DNA of 64,000 bases from Solitalea longa (GTDB lineage Bacteria; Bacteroidota; Bacteroidia; Sphingobacteriales; Sphingobacteriaceae): contig NZ_PQVF01000001.1 in assembly GCF_002920915.1 (NCBI RefSeq), positions 434,001 to 498,000 on the forward strand. The letters are read 5' to 3'. Below are positions 34,824-43,677 of the stretch, in pieces; within the stretch, counting starts at the first letter, position 1, and each line of letters opens with the position of its first letter. The notes beneath the pieces were generated by a model. It searched no databases. It had not been told where the DNA came from and saw only the letters and a list, made by a program, of their open reading frames with translations. Made by a program: the position numbers and the translations under genes.

Positions 34824-36305
34824 ATGCAAAAAATCATAACAGCTACTCAAACTCGTCAGGCCGATCAGTTTACCATTGCCAATGAACCCATTTCATCGGT
34901 AGGTCTGATGGAACGTGCAACCAAGTCTTTTGTGGTAAAGTTTATGGAGGAGGTTCCTGCTAAAAACATCATGATCGCAGTGTATTGCGGAACAGGAAAT
35001 AACGGTGGCGACGGACTGGCCATTGCACGTTTACTTAGCGCAAGGAACTATACAAATGTTAAGGTCGTTATCCTTCAGCATTCATTTAAAACCAGTCCTG
35101 AATTTGATGAGAATTTCAGAAGTGTTCAGAAGCTAAACTTACCTGTTCATATTATACAATCCGATGATGAGCTGCCTGCGGAAACCTCAGAAATAATTAT
35201 TGATGCAGTTTTAGGATCAGGTTTGAATAAACCCTTAGAAGGCATTCTTAAACAATGGATAGATCAATTAAATGCCCTGCATAAAAAAGTAATTGCGGTT
35301 GATATACCAACCGGCATGTTTGCTGACGAGCCTAATCAAGCGGATTCGACAAAATTCAAAGCCGATCTGGTAATTACATTTCAACGGCCAAAACTCAATT
35401 TTTTACTGCCCGAATCGGCTTTAGTAATGAAAAGTTGGGAGGCCGTTGATATTGGTTTGGATGAACACTTTATACAATCATGTGAAAGTGAGCTGGCTTT
35501 AATAGAAGAAAAAGATATCCGTTTAATCTTCAAAAAACGTGAAAATTTTAGCCATAAAGGAACTTTTGGTCACTCGCTGATCATTGCTGGAAAAGATGAA
35601 ACGATGGGCGCCGCCTTGCTTACAGCTGAGGCTTGTTTAAATACAGGCAGCGGATTAACCACTGCATTTATTCCACCGTCGGGTTTAATAGCTTTGAATA
35701 CTCGTTTACCCGAAGTAATGGCCGGGTTTGGAGAACCTGGCTGGCAAAAGTATTCTGCCTTGGCAATTGGTCCGGGTTTGGGAACCGATGACCCTGCAGT
35801 TGCTGTTCTTAAAAATGCTTTAAAGAATTTCCGTGGGCCCTGCGTCTTTGATGCCGATGCCTTGAATATGCTTGCCTCTGATAAATCATTGTTCGACCTG
35901 GTTCCCGAGCAATCGATCCTAACGCCTCATGTTAAAGAATTTGATCGCTTGTTTGGTTCGCACAAAAATTGGAATCATCGTATAAAAACCATGCAGCAGG
36001 AGGCGAGGGAGCGGGAATTAATCATCGTACTTAAAAACAGGTATACGATAATTGCCTTACCAACGGGAATGGTCTATTTTAATTTAACCGGAACGCCGGC
36101 AATGGCTTCAGGTGGAATGGGTGACGTATTGACCGGAATTATTGTGGCATTATTAGCTCAGGGCTATTCGGCAATTCAGGCAGCAATGGCAGGTGTTTAT
36201 TTACATGGCAAGGCAGGGAATGAATTGGAAGAATTGGGTTATTCAGTTATAAGAGCAAGCGAACTGGCAAAGCAGGTTAGTAAAACCATTTTCAATTTTA
36301 AATAG
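34824..36305 (+). CDS. nnr: Bifunctional NAD(P)H-hydrate repair enzyme (epimerase/dehydratase)
   Basis: A 493-aa protein from the ATG at 34824; the open frame extends to 34758 but the family begins at MQKIITATQTRQAD. The N-terminal YjeF domain (about 1-215, with GTGNNGGDGLAIARLL) is the NAD(P)HX epimerase, and the C-terminal CARKD domain (about 225-490, with AIGPGLG and ASGGMGDVLTGI) is the dehydratase. Together they restore NAD(P)H from its hydrated forms. Normal length. Confidence 0.93.
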   Translation: MQKIITATQTRQADQFTIANEPISSVGLMERATKSFVVKFMEEVPAKNIMIAVYCGTGNNGGDGLAIARLLSARNYTNVKVVILQHSFKTSPEFDENFRSVQKLNLPVHIIQSDDELPAETSEIIIDAVLGSGLNKPLEGILKQWIDQLNALHKKVIAVDIPTGMFADEPNQADSTKFKADLVITFQRPKLNFLLPESALVMKSWEAVDIGLDEHFIQSCESELALIEEKDIRLIFKKRENFSHKGTFGHSLIIAGKDETMGAALLTAEACLNTGSGLTTAFIPPSGLIALNTRLPEVMAGFGEPGWQKYSALAIGPGLGTDDPAVAVLKNALKNFRGPCVFDADALNMLASDKSLFDLVPEQSILTPHVKEFDRLFGSHKNWNHRIKTMQQEARERELIIVLKNRYTIIALPTGMVYFNLTGTPAMASGGMGDVLTGIIVALLAQGYSAIQAAMAGVYLHGKAGNELEELGYSVIRASELAKQVSKTIFNFK

Positions 36306-36374
36306 TTAATGGATTCTTAATCAATAAATAGCAATCATTTTATTTTTTTCAATGGAACCTATTTTCTTAACTAT

Positions 36375-36382
36375 TATTTTTG
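36375..36382 (+). promoter_or_regulatory. Promoter -7 element of the outer membrane protein gene
   Basis: TATTTTTG, an exact TAnnTTTG match 19 nt upstream of the ATG at 36402; no TTG at the standard distance. Confidence 0.5.
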
Positions 36383-36401
36383 AGAAAAAAATAAATGCTA
36401 T

Positions 36402-37052
36402 ATGAAAAGAATTTTTACTTTGATAATGTTACTATTAGTTGTGTTTGGTTTTAATGCTCGGGCACAAAAGTTTGACTTTATTTCAAAGATCAATATTGGA
36501 ATTGGAGCAAATTACAATTCAATAGATTATGATGGCGGAGATGTTTTCTACAGTCCGGGTGGCGGTATGGGCATCGAGCTAGGTTTGGGTTACCATGCTA
36601 CCGAGAACCTGGTGCCTTATTTAACGTTAGGATATCAGCAAAATATTGCCATTCAATACATAAGTTCTAATGGAGAATCGCTTGAGTCATCGGTGTTTTT
36701 TAATCGTACCTCATTTTTCGCAGGAGCAAATTATGATTACATGCCATGGAAAAGTGCATTAAAAGGTATTCGTTTTGGGGGAGGTATTAACTATAATTTT
36801 CCGGGTAAAATGAAAATTACCGAAAACAATTCAACGTATTCAGATTTATCGTATGACTCTTCTCTTGGCTACAATGCTGATGTTGCATTTATTGTGGCAA
36901 TAAAAAGCATAAAACTATTGCCGGGAATACGCTATAGAAATATGTCTTTTTCGGCTAGTAACAGTGCTGATCGCTACTTGTTACCATCACATTTGAAAAC
37001 ATTAAATGGTTCGGGTGTTGATTTGACAATATCATTTGTGAAGAGCTTCTAA
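36402..37052 (+). CDS. Small outer membrane beta-barrel protein
   Basis: A 216-aa protein with signal peptide (TLIMLLLVVFGFNARAQ) and alternating amphipathic strands rich in Tyr, Phe and Gly (GIGANYNSIDY, GIELGLGYHA, FFAGANYDYMP), ending in Phe (VDLTISFVKSF), as expected for an outer membrane barrel of the OmpA/OmpX size class. The ligand or role is unknown. Confidence 0.75.
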   Translation: MKRIFTLIMLLLVVFGFNARAQKFDFISKINIGIGANYNSIDYDGGDVFYSPGGGMGIELGLGYHATENLVPYLTLGYQQNIAIQYISSNGESLESSVFFNRTSFFAGANYDYMPWKSALKGIRFGGGINYNFPGKMKITENNSTYSDLSYDSSLGYNADVAFIVAIKSIKLLPGIRYRNMSFSASNSADRYLLPSHLKTLNGSGVDLTISFVKSF

Positions 37053-37082
37053 GACCTGGTAAATAAAATTTTTGATAACAAA

Positions 37083-37110
37083 AAAAAGCGCTAATGATTT
37101 AGCGCTTTTT
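37083..37110. terminator. Bidirectional terminator
   Basis: Arms AAAAAGCGCTAA and TTAGCGCTTTTT with a 4-nt loop, between the convergent barrel gene and the anti-sigma factor gene; A and T tracts on both sides. Confidence 0.88.
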
Positions 37111-37133
37111 CTTTATAAGGAGTCTTCAAATTC

Positions 37134-37925
37134 TTATATTTTTCCCATTACATACATTTTATCCATGCTTGGATTTGCACTTCCACCTTTAGGTTCCAAT
37201 GTAACTGCAAAAGCCTGTGCTCCCTGTATGTTTTTCATCTGGAACATGGTTTTCTGCCCTTTTTTCACATCAAAAACCCCTGCGTCTACCGGTTTGCCAT
37301 TAACAATGGCCCAAAGCTGATATTGATGTTCTGCATCATTTTCTGGCAGGTTAAGCATATCCACCATCACATGGGTGTTTTTGGCGTTCCAGTAAACCAT
37401 TATTTCGTTGCCCGGAAAAGCAGGAGTAGAGGCTAAATGCACTTTTTTAAAATCGGGATCATGTAAAATACCTTTGTAGGCATCCATATCATCTCTCATC
37501 GATGTCAGGTTGCTTACAAATTGTTGATTCGATTCGCGCATGGCAATCAGTTCATTTTCTGCGCTTTTCCATCGGTCCCAATACATAAAGGCAGCCACGC
37601 TGCTTATCAGTAATAAGGTTAAACAAGCAGCCATTCCATAAGCAAATAAACGGGTAGGATATAAAGGAATTGCCGGTTTGTATGTTTTAGGGTGAGTGAT
37701 CTGTTCGAGTATATGATGTTTTGTGGCCGGATTGGGTTCAATTCCTAAAATTACCGAAGTGTTTTCGTGGTTTTCTTCAATTTTAGCCAACTCATCAGCA
37801 ATTTCGGGATAGCTGTTTGCCATACGCACCACCTCTTTTGCCTCTGCATCCGAAAGGTTTCCGTATACATACATTTCAAGTACGCCCGTTTCTATATATT
37901 CTTTTACGTCCACAGCAAATATCAA
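37134..37925 (-). CDS. RskA-type anti-sigma factor
   Basis: A 263-aa protein from TTG (37925), which overlaps the sigma gene stop by 4 nt; GTG at 37913 (MDVKEYIETG) is an equally good start and fits relatives. The N-terminal 80 residues are the cytoplasmic sigma-binding part, one transmembrane helix follows (about 93-113), then a coiled part and a C-terminal RskA domain (about 160-262, with HQYQLWAIVNGKPVDAGVF and FAVTLEPKGGSANPS) outside the membrane. It should hold the adjacent ECF sigma factor inactive until a signal arrives. Confidence 0.88.
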   Translation of the reverse strand: MIFAVDVKEYIETGVLEMYVYGNLSDAEAKEVVRMANSYPEIADELAKIEENHENTSVILGIEPNPATKHHILEQITHPKTYKPAIPLYPTRLFAYGMAACLTLLLISSVAAFMYWDRWKSAENELIAMRESNQQFVSNLTSMRDDMDAYKGILHDPDFKKVHLASTPAFPGNEIMVYWNAKNTHVMVDMLNLPENDAEHQYQLWAIVNGKPVDAGVFDVKKGQKTMFQMKNIQGAQAFAVTLEPKGGSANPSMDKMYVMGKI

Positions 37926-38467
37926 TTAAAAAATCTCCGTAATTCCATAATGGCCATTCGTAATCGTGTTTTTACTGTACCCAGGGGAATGTTCAATTTT
38001 TCGGCCGCTTCGCTTTGTTTTAATCCCTGAAAATAGATCAGGTCCACTACGATTTTTTGTTCTGGTTTTAGGTTGATCAACAAATCTTTTATACCTATAT
38101 GCTCAGGTGAAAGTGATATGCTCCGGAGTTCATCAATGGTATTTACGCTGTCATTCAGTTCCTGGTTTTTGATTTCATTACGATACGATTTAGAACGGAG
38201 TCTGTCAATTGCCATATTACGGGCAATATTGGCCATCCAGGTAAATAATCGTCCTTTCTTGGGGTCGTAATTCGAAGCGTTGTTCCATATTTTTAGAAAA
38301 ACTTCCTGTAAAACATCGCTGGCTTCTTCTTCCGAATGAATAATACGCAAGATAATGCCGTTTAGCGCCGCCGAATACATATTATACAATGCCTCAATAG
38401 CGAGCTTTTGCCGTTGTTTTAGTCCAGTTACAAGTTCTTCTTCTGATAATGTTAAACGTTTCTTCAA
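37922..38467 (-). CDS. ECF-type RNA polymerase sigma factor
   Basis: A 181-aa protein with sigma region 2 (EEEASDVLQEVFLKIWNN, RLFTWMANIARNMAIDRLR) and region 4 (PEQKIVVDLIYFQGLKQSEAA, IPLGTVKTRLRMAIMEL). It begins 12 nt after lipA and overlaps the anti-sigma gene, forming a sigma/anti-sigma pair like SigK/RskA. Its regulon is unknown. Confidence 0.92.
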   Translation of the reverse strand: MKKRLTLSEEELVTGLKQRQKLAIEALYNMYSAALNGIILRIIHSEEEASDVLQEVFLKIWNNASNYDPKKGRLFTWMANIARNMAIDRLRSKSYRNEIKNQELNDSVNTIDELRSISLSPEHIGIKDLLINLKPEQKIVVDLIYFQGLKQSEAAEKLNIPLGTVKTRLRMAIMELRRFFN

Positions 38468-38479
38468 AATGAACCAGGA

Positions 38480-39364
38480 TTAAGATTCGAATGGAAACAG
38501 ATGTTTTTCTGCGTGGTAAGAAGAACGAACCAGTGGCCCACTTTCAACAACTTTAAATCCTTTTGCTAATCCTACTTCTTTATAACGCGCAAACTGATCA
38601 GGGTGAATAAATTCGATAATGGCATGGTGATTTTTTGTTGGCTGTAAATATTGACCAACGGTTAAAATATGAACACCTGCTTCCAACAGATCATCCATTG
38701 CCTCGAAAACTTCGTCTTCGGTTTCACCAAAACCCAGCATAATGCCCGATTTAGTACGCAAGCCGGCCTGACTAATGTGTTTTAAACATTCAAGGCTTCT
38801 GTCGTATTTAGCCTGAATACGGATCTCGCGAGTAAGACGGCGAACGGTTTCTATGTTATGAGAAACAACCTCCGGTCTTTCTGCTAATACTCTTTCCAGG
38901 TTTTCCCACTGACCTTTAAAGTCTGGTAATAGGGTTTCCATCGTAGTTTCCGGACTTTTTGCACGAATAGCACGAATAGTTTCAGCCCATATCGTTGAAC
39001 CGCCATCTTTTAAATCATCGCGGTCAACAGAGGTGATCACACAATGTTTTACCTGCATCAGTGCAACTGATGTGGCAACGCGTTCAGGCTCATTCAGTTC
39101 AACTGCTAATGGACGACCGGTGGCAACAGCGCAAAATGAACATGAGCGGGTACAAATATTACCCAAAATCATGAACGTAGCAGTTCCTTCTCCCCAACAT
39201 TCTCCCATGTTAGGGCAATTGCCACTTTCGCAAATAGTGTGAAGTTTATGATTGTCAACCAGTGAACGAACATGAGCATATTCTTTTCCGGTTGGCAGTT
39301 TAACGCGCAACCAATCTGGTTTCTTTATACGGGGTTCGGCTTTAACTACCGGAAGTTCTATCAT
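38480..39364 (-). CDS. lipA: Lipoyl synthase
   Basis: A 294-aa radical SAM protein with both iron-sulfur motifs: the auxiliary cluster cysteines in [13 protein letters not shown] and the SAM-cluster CxxxCxxC in [10 protein letters not shown]. It inserts two sulfur atoms into protein-bound octanoyl groups to make lipoyl cofactors. It heads the lipA-sigma-anti-sigma transcription unit and has a full promoter at 39432-39463 that lies in a repeat tract. Confidence 0.96.
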   Translation of the reverse strand: MIELPVVKAEPRIKKPDWLRVKLPTGKEYAHVRSLVDNHKLHTICESGNCPNMGECWGEGTATFMILGNICTRSCSFCAVATGRPLAVELNEPERVATSVALMQVKHCVITSVDRDDLKDGGSTIWAETIRAIRAKSPETTMETLLPDFKGQWENLERVLAERPEVVSHNIETVRRLTREIRIQAKYDRSLECLKHISQAGLRTKSGIMLGFGETEDEVFEAMDDLLEAGVHILTVGQYLQPTKNHHAIIEFIHPDQFARYKEVGLAKGFKVVESGPLVRSSYHAEKHLFPFES

Positions 39365-39431
39365 ATAAACGCTAATATCTTAATACTTAACCCAAAACCA
39401 TATGAATTGTTCCGGATTATTTTAACCGTGC

Positions 39432-39463
39432 AAATGTACGAAGTAAGAAGGTTAAAGTACAAA
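39432..39463 (-). promoter_or_regulatory. lipA promoter contained in an interspersed repeat
   Basis: On the minus strand, TTG (39463-39461), a 21-nt spacer and TACATTTG (39439-39432) match the consensus fully. Both elements are made of repeat-type words (ACTTTGTAC and CGTACATTTG). Confidence 0.7.
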
Positions 39464-39640
39464 GTTAGAAGTATGATTGCGGATTTTAGATTTTAGAAAG
39501 GAAAGAAGTAAAAAAGTACGAAGTAAGAAATACAAAGTACAAAGAAAGAATTTCGGATAGACTGATTATGGATTTCGAGTTATGGGTTTCGAATTGTGAG
39601 TTTCCGATTTTAGATTAGGGATTGATGAATGATTCGTTTG
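39433..39640. repeat. GTAC-rich interspersed repeat tract (copy 3)
   Basis: Words GTACGAAGTAAGAAG, AAAGTACAAAGTTAGAAGTA and GATTTTAGATTTTAG, with AATTTCGGAT-type words to the right. It fills the gap between lipA and the TPM-domain gene; no gene is seen. Confidence 0.65.
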
Positions 39641-39644
39641 TATT

Positions 39645-40139
39645 TCACCTTAATTTTTTCATCAACTCAATAGTTCCAATCTTAATTCCATTAAAGATAT
39701 TTCCTTTTTTAAAGTCTGGAATGAAATAGTCGGAAATGATTTTTTTAGTTTCCAAGTCGGTTAGGATTTTTTCGATTCCATAGCCGTTTTGGATTCTAAT
39801 TATTCTTAATGAAGATGAAATCCCAATCAAAATCCCGTTGTTTAAGTCCTTTTTCCCTATGCCCCAATAATTAGCCATTCCTAAAGTGTAATTAAAAAAA
39901 TTTTCCTTCGAAGTCATTGAACTATCGAGAGTAACAATCGCAATTTCAATTTTAGTCTGCCTTTCAAAACTAGAGACCAAACTGTCAAGAGTCGATTCTT
40001 CTTTCTCTGTTAGAATATTCTCGAAATCGCTAATCCAACCCTTTGGTAAAGGGTACGATTGATAGTTTTGTGTGTTTTTTTGTCCGTATGCCGAAATTGC
40101 AAAACAGCTGAAAAATGTTAATATGTAGATGTATTTCAT
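39645..40139 (-). CDS. Secreted TPM-domain protein
   Basis: A 164-aa protein with signal peptide (FFSCFAISAYGQ). The body is a TPM domain (TLP18.3/Psb32/MOLO-1): WISDFENILTEKEESTLDSL, IEIAIVTLDSS, NNGILIGISSSLRIIRIQNGYG and IPDFKKGNIFNGI. There is no C-terminal transmembrane or Gly-rich tail, so this is a short periplasmic form. Some TPM proteins are linked to acid phosphatase activity or complex repair; the role here is unknown. Confidence 0.82.
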   Translation of the reverse strand: MKYIYILTFFSCFAISAYGQKNTQNYQSYPLPKGWISDFENILTEKEESTLDSLVSSFERQTKIEIAIVTLDSSMTSKENFFNYTLGMANYWGIGKKDLNNGILIGISSSLRIIRIQNGYGIEKILTDLETKKIISDYFIPDFKKGNIFNGIKIGTIELMKKLR

Positions 40140-40315
40140 TCTTTTGATTTCTTTAAACTGTACAATCGTATGTCTTTAATTGCTGCTAAATGCTCTTCCT
40201 CGAAGATTCATACTTTTGGTTAAAAAAGCAATATCAGAATAGAGAAACACATATAGTGCTTACTCATCATTTCCTTTTTGAAGAAAACTGACAACACTAT
40301 TCATCTCTGCCTTTA

Positions 40316-40415
40316 TACTTCATACTTCTAAAATCGTCCTTTTTACTACGTACTTCTACAATCTAAAATCTAAAATTGTACTTTGTACTTCTAACTTTGT
40401 ATTTCTAAAATCCTA
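40316..40415. repeat. GTAC-rich interspersed repeat tract (copy 4)
   Basis: Words ACTTCTAAAATCGT, ACTACGTACTTCTA, AATCTAAAATCTAAAATTG and ACTTTGTACTTCTAACTTTG. TAACTTTG at 40392-40399 is an exact -7 element 19 nt before the osmC-family ATG. The stretch 40140-40315 left of it shows nothing recognisable. Confidence 0.65.
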
Positions 40416-40418
40416 TTT

Positions 40419-40826
40419 ATGGCAACTGTTAAAACTATTTATAAAGGCGAATTACGTACCGAGGCGACCCACCTACAATCTGGTACTAAAATTATTACCG
40501 ATGCTCCAACCGATAATAATGGTAAAGGCGAAGCTTTTTCACCAACTGATTTGGTGGCGGCGGCATTAGGCAGTTGCGCTATGACTATTATGGGAATTGT
40601 AGCCAGAAGAGAAAATATCGATTTAAAGGATACTGATTTTTCTATAACAAAGATTATGGCGGCTGAACCACGAAGGATCTCCGAGATTCAGGTGGAGTTT
40701 AATTTTCCGAAATTAGATATCGACGATCGTCAGCGTCAGCTTTTAGAAAATGCTGCTTTAACCTGTCCGGTGGCCCAAAGTCTCAAAACCGAGCTGGTGC
40801 AAAATATTAAGTTTAACTGGCAATAG
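40419..40826 (+). CDS. OsmC family peroxiredoxin-like protein
   Basis: A 135-aa protein with both redox cysteines of the family: Cys53 in GSCAMTIMGIVARRE and Cys116 in LTCPVAQSL. It reduces organic hydroperoxides in the cytoplasm; the length and the SPTDLVAAALGSC motif fit the OsmC/YhfA branch. The likely promoter -7 element is supplied by the repeat tract just upstream. Confidence 0.9.
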   Translation: MATVKTIYKGELRTEATHLQSGTKIITDAPTDNNGKGEAFSPTDLVAAALGSCAMTIMGIVARRENIDLKDTDFSITKIMAAEPRRISEIQVEFNFPKLDIDDRQRQLLENAALTCPVAQSLKTELVQNIKFNWQ

Positions 40827-40849
40827 TTTTTGCTGATTAGAAATAGCAT

Positions 40850-40882
40850 AAGGCTGTTCCGTTAAAAGGGGCAGCCTTTTTT
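40850..40882 (+). terminator. Rho-independent terminator
   Basis: Arms AAGGCTG (40850-40856) and CAGCCTT (40872-40878) with a 15-nt loop and a six-T run after the osmC-family gene. Confidence 0.75.
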
Positions 40883-40970
40883 GTTCAATAGCCTATGTAA
40901 ATTACCGGGAGGGGAAGTTCTATTGTTTCCTCGTATTTAAAGACCTGCTTTCTACTTTAATTAAAGTGTG

Positions 40971-40978
40971 TATTTTTG
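40971..40978 (+). promoter_or_regulatory. Promoter -7 element of the RluA-like gene
   Basis: TATTTTTG followed by CA, exact TAnnTTTG, 40 nt before the ATG; no clear TTG at the right spacing. Confidence 0.5.
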
Positions 40979-41018
40979 CACTCCGTTTATAACTAGTATT
41001 CAATTAGGAGATTAAGCA

Positions 41019-42719
41019 ATGAGAGATGATCAGGTATTAATGAAGGAAAGTTGCTTTATACCTTTTAACAAAGAAATTGAAGCTATTTCATTACCTCAAA
41101 AATTCACATTTCCGTTTTATTACGAACCTCATCCCTTAAGCCTTTTGGCAGCCCAAGAGCTGCAGCAGTATTTGGCTACACAAAGTGAATGGGAACATAA
41201 CTTCGGTATTGAAGAAGGGCAGGAAGGACTGATCATCGGTAAGATGTTCGGAGTGCTGGTAGTGCAAAATAGCGAAGGTCAGCTGGGGTATTTATCAGCA
41301 TTTTCAGGTAAGCTGGCCGGACAAAATCATCATTCCCGATTTGTTCCTCCGGTTTTTGATATGTTAACCGAAAATGGTTTTTTCCGTAAAGAAGAACAAG
41401 TGCTGACCAGTATGCACGGCCAGATTGAAGCGCTTGAAAATCATGGTGAATTAGCGAAACTAAAGAAGCAACTAGCCGATCAAACTACCCAGTATGCCGG
41501 TGAGTTGGAAGCATACAAACAACAAATAAAACTGGCCAAACAGGAGCGTGATCTTCTCCGGAATGCCCCAAAGGACTCTCTGGATGAAGAACATATTAAC
41601 GCCCTGCACGAAGAGTTGCGGAAGCAAAGTTTAAATGAGAGTCTTCGACTTAAGCATTTGAATAAATACTGGAAATACCAAATTGCTGAAACGCAAAATC
41701 TACTTGATGAAAAGTTAAATGAAATAGCTGAAGTAAAAGAAGAACGAAAAAGCAAATCAGCGGCTTTGCAGCAAAAGCTGTTCGATTCGTATTATTTCCT
41801 TAATCAACTGGGGCACAAGAAAAGTTTGCATCAGATTTTCAAGCATACAACCGATGTTAATCCTCCTGCGGGAGCCGGTGAATGTGCCGCGCCTAAGTTG
41901 TTGCAATATGCTTTTATGCATCAGCTGAAACCAATTGCCATGGCGGAATTTTGGTGGGGGCAATCACCTAAATCGGAAGTTAGGGTGCATGGTCATTTTT
42001 ATCCTGCCTGTAAGGGTAAATGTGAACCCATTTTAGCTCACATGCTCGAAGGCATTGAATTAGATGAGAACCCAATGCTCATTAACCCTGCTGAAGGCAA
42101 GGATATCGATATTGTTTTCGAAGATGAAGAGTTGGTGGTGATTAATAAGCCTGCTGAGTTTTTATCGGTGCCAGGCAAAAATGTACAAGATTCGGTTTAT
42201 GAGCGTGTTCGGATTAAATACCCCGAAGCTACCGGCCCATTGGTGGTTCATCGTTTAGATATGTCGACTTCAGGTTTAATGCTGATCGCTAAAACCAAAG
42301 AATCACACAAAATACTGCAAGATCAATTCATCAACCGGACCGTGAAGAAACGTTATGTTGCTCTCTTGAATGGAATTATTCCGGAGGATGAAGGGGTAAT
42401 TGAACTCCCATTAAGAGTTGATCTGGAAGATCGCCCGCGTCAGTTGGTATGTTATGAATATGGCAAACACGCCAAAACAATATGGAAAGTAATTTCCAGA
42501 ACCAAGCAACACACCAAGGTTCATTTTTATCCTATAACAGGCCGTACGCATCAGTTACGGGTGCATGCCGCTCATTCGTTGGGATTGAAATCGCCTATTG
42601 TTGGGGATGATTTGTACGGACAAAAAGCCGCACGTTTACATCTGCATGCCGAATTCATTGAATTTAAACATCCGGTAAGTAAGGAGGTGATGAAGATTCG
42701 TGTGGATGCGGATTTTTAG
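41019..42719 (+). CDS. RluA-family pseudouridine synthase with long coiled-coil N-terminal region
   Basis: A 566-aa protein, about twice a usual RluA. The C-terminal part (about 360-560) is catalytic: VINKPAEFLSVPGK, HRLDMSTSGLMLIAK with Asp414, and PITGRTHQLRVHA. The N-terminal 350 residues include a globular part (1-120) and a Lys/Glu/Gln-rich coiled coil (about 125-260), followed by a Cys-containing segment (GAGECAAPKLL, YPACKGKCEPI). Such large RluA-like proteins occur in Bacteroidota and some Proteobacteria; the RNA target is not known. Confidence 0.88.
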   Translation: MRDDQVLMKESCFIPFNKEIEAISLPQKFTFPFYYEPHPLSLLAAQELQQYLATQSEWEHNFGIEEGQEGLIIGKMFGVLVVQNSEGQLGYLSAFSGKLAGQNHHSRFVPPVFDMLTENGFFRKEEQVLTSMHGQIEALENHGELAKLKKQLADQTTQYAGELEAYKQQIKLAKQERDLLRNAPKDSLDEEHINALHEELRKQSLNESLRLKHLNKYWKYQIAETQNLLDEKLNEIAEVKEERKSKSAALQQKLFDSYYFLNQLGHKKSLHQIFKHTTDVNPPAGAGECAAPKLLQYAFMHQLKPIAMAEFWWGQSPKSEVRVHGHFYPACKGKCEPILAHMLEGIELDENPMLINPAEGKDIDIVFEDEELVVINKPAEFLSVPGKNVQDSVYERVRIKYPEATGPLVVHRLDMSTSGLMLIAKTKESHKILQDQFINRTVKKRYVALLNGIIPEDEGVIELPLRVDLEDRPRQLVCYEYGKHAKTIWKVISRTKQHTKVHFYPITGRTHQLRVHAAHSLGLKSPIVGDDLYGQKAARLHLHAEFIEFKHPVSKEVMKIRVDADF

Positions 42720-42765
42720 TGTATCCTTCTAATTGTTTTTCTAAATTGGGTTAAAAAATAACGCT

Positions 42766-43212
42766 ATGGTTATTCGCGAAGCTCAAAAAGAAGACATTCC
42801 GCAAATTCAGGTGGTGCGTAATTCGGTAAAGGAAAACACGCTTTCAAACCCTGATCTGGTTACAGATAGGGATTGTGAGGAGTTTTTGTTTGAGCGGGGA
42901 AAAGGCTGGGTCGCGGAGGTTAACCATGTAATTGTTGGTTTTGCCATTGCCGATTTAAAGGAGCATAATATTTGGGCTTTATTCTTACATCCCGATTTTG
43001 AAAAGCAAGGAATTGGTAAAAAACTACACTCTGTAATGCTCGATTGGTACTTTTCGCAAACTCGTGAAAACGTTTGGCTAGGCACAGCTCCAAACACCAG
43101 AGCTGAAATGTTTTATCGTAAATCTGGTTGGACGGAGACAGGAACACACTGTAAAGGCGAGATCAAATTTGAAATGACATTTGATAACTGGAATTCGTTA
43201 AAAGGCGTTTAA
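42766..43212 (+). CDS. GNAT family N-acetyltransferase
   Basis: A 148-aa protein with the GNAT acetyl-CoA binding motif LHPDFEKQGIGKKLHSVML (about 83-101) and the usual beta-bulge segments. The substrate cannot be predicted. It starts 46 nt after the RluA-like gene and may be co-transcribed. Confidence 0.87.
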   Translation: MVIREAQKEDIPQIQVVRNSVKENTLSNPDLVTDRDCEEFLFERGKGWVAEVNHVIVGFAIADLKEHNIWALFLHPDFEKQGIGKKLHSVMLDWYFSQTRENVWLGTAPNTRAEMFYRKSGWTETGTHCKGEIKFEMTFDNWNSLKGV

Positions 43213-43264
43213 GATAAATTGTCAAATGAATTATTTGGGTTGATTGTTTGAATAACTAAGTTTA

Positions 43265-43288
43265 GTCAGCCTGAGCGTAGTCGAAGAC
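43265..43288. repeat. Short intergenic repeat GTCAGCCTGAGC...GTCGAAGAC
   Basis: A 24-nt word of a type I recall as scattered through many Bacteroidota genomes (CCTGAGCGnAGTCGAAG). Only one copy is in this window. It lies in the gap between two plus-strand genes. Function unknown. Confidence 0.45.
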
Positions 43289-43330
43289 CAAACCACATTA
43301 GCCATTAAATTACCCTGCGAAAAAATTAAA

Positions 43331-43621
43331 ATGATATTAGAAGCAGCACTACTCTATGTAAAGCCGGGGCTCAAACAACAGTTTGAGAGCGATTTTCGAA
43401 TTGCAGGAAAATACATTGGCGCTATAAAAGGTTACAAAGGCCATAGTTTGCATCGATGTTTAGAACAGGAGAATAAATACCTGTTGCAGGTCAACTGGGA
43501 AACGCTTGAAGACCACACGATTGGTTTCAGGCAATCAGCTGAATATTTGGAATGGAAAAAACTGCTTCATCATTATTACGATCCTTTTCCGGTTGTTGAA
43601 CATTTTGAAAAGGTGTTGTAA
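43331..43621 (+). CDS. Antibiotic biosynthesis monooxygenase (ABM) domain protein
   Basis: A 96-aa single-domain protein with the ferredoxin-like ABM pattern: EAALLYVKPGLKQQFESDF, HSLHRCLEQENKYLLQVNW and FRQSAEYLEWKKLLHHYYDP. These small dimeric enzymes include quinol and haem monooxygenases; no haem ligand can be pinpointed here. Confidence 0.82.
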   Translation: MILEAALLYVKPGLKQQFESDFRIAGKYIGAIKGYKGHSLHRCLEQENKYLLQVNWETLEDHTIGFRQSAEYLEWKKLLHHYYDPFPVVEHFEKVL

Positions 43622-43625
43622 TATT

Positions 43626-43660
43626 AAAGAGCCATCATTTCTAATTTTGATGGCTCTTTT
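43626..43660. terminator. Bidirectional terminator
   Basis: Perfect 12-bp stem AAAGAGCCATCA / TGATGGCTCTTT, 10-nt loop, T run on the plus side and A run mirrored for the minus side; it separates two convergent genes. Confidence 0.9.
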
Positions 43661-43677
43661 GTTCTTGTATCAGCTCA

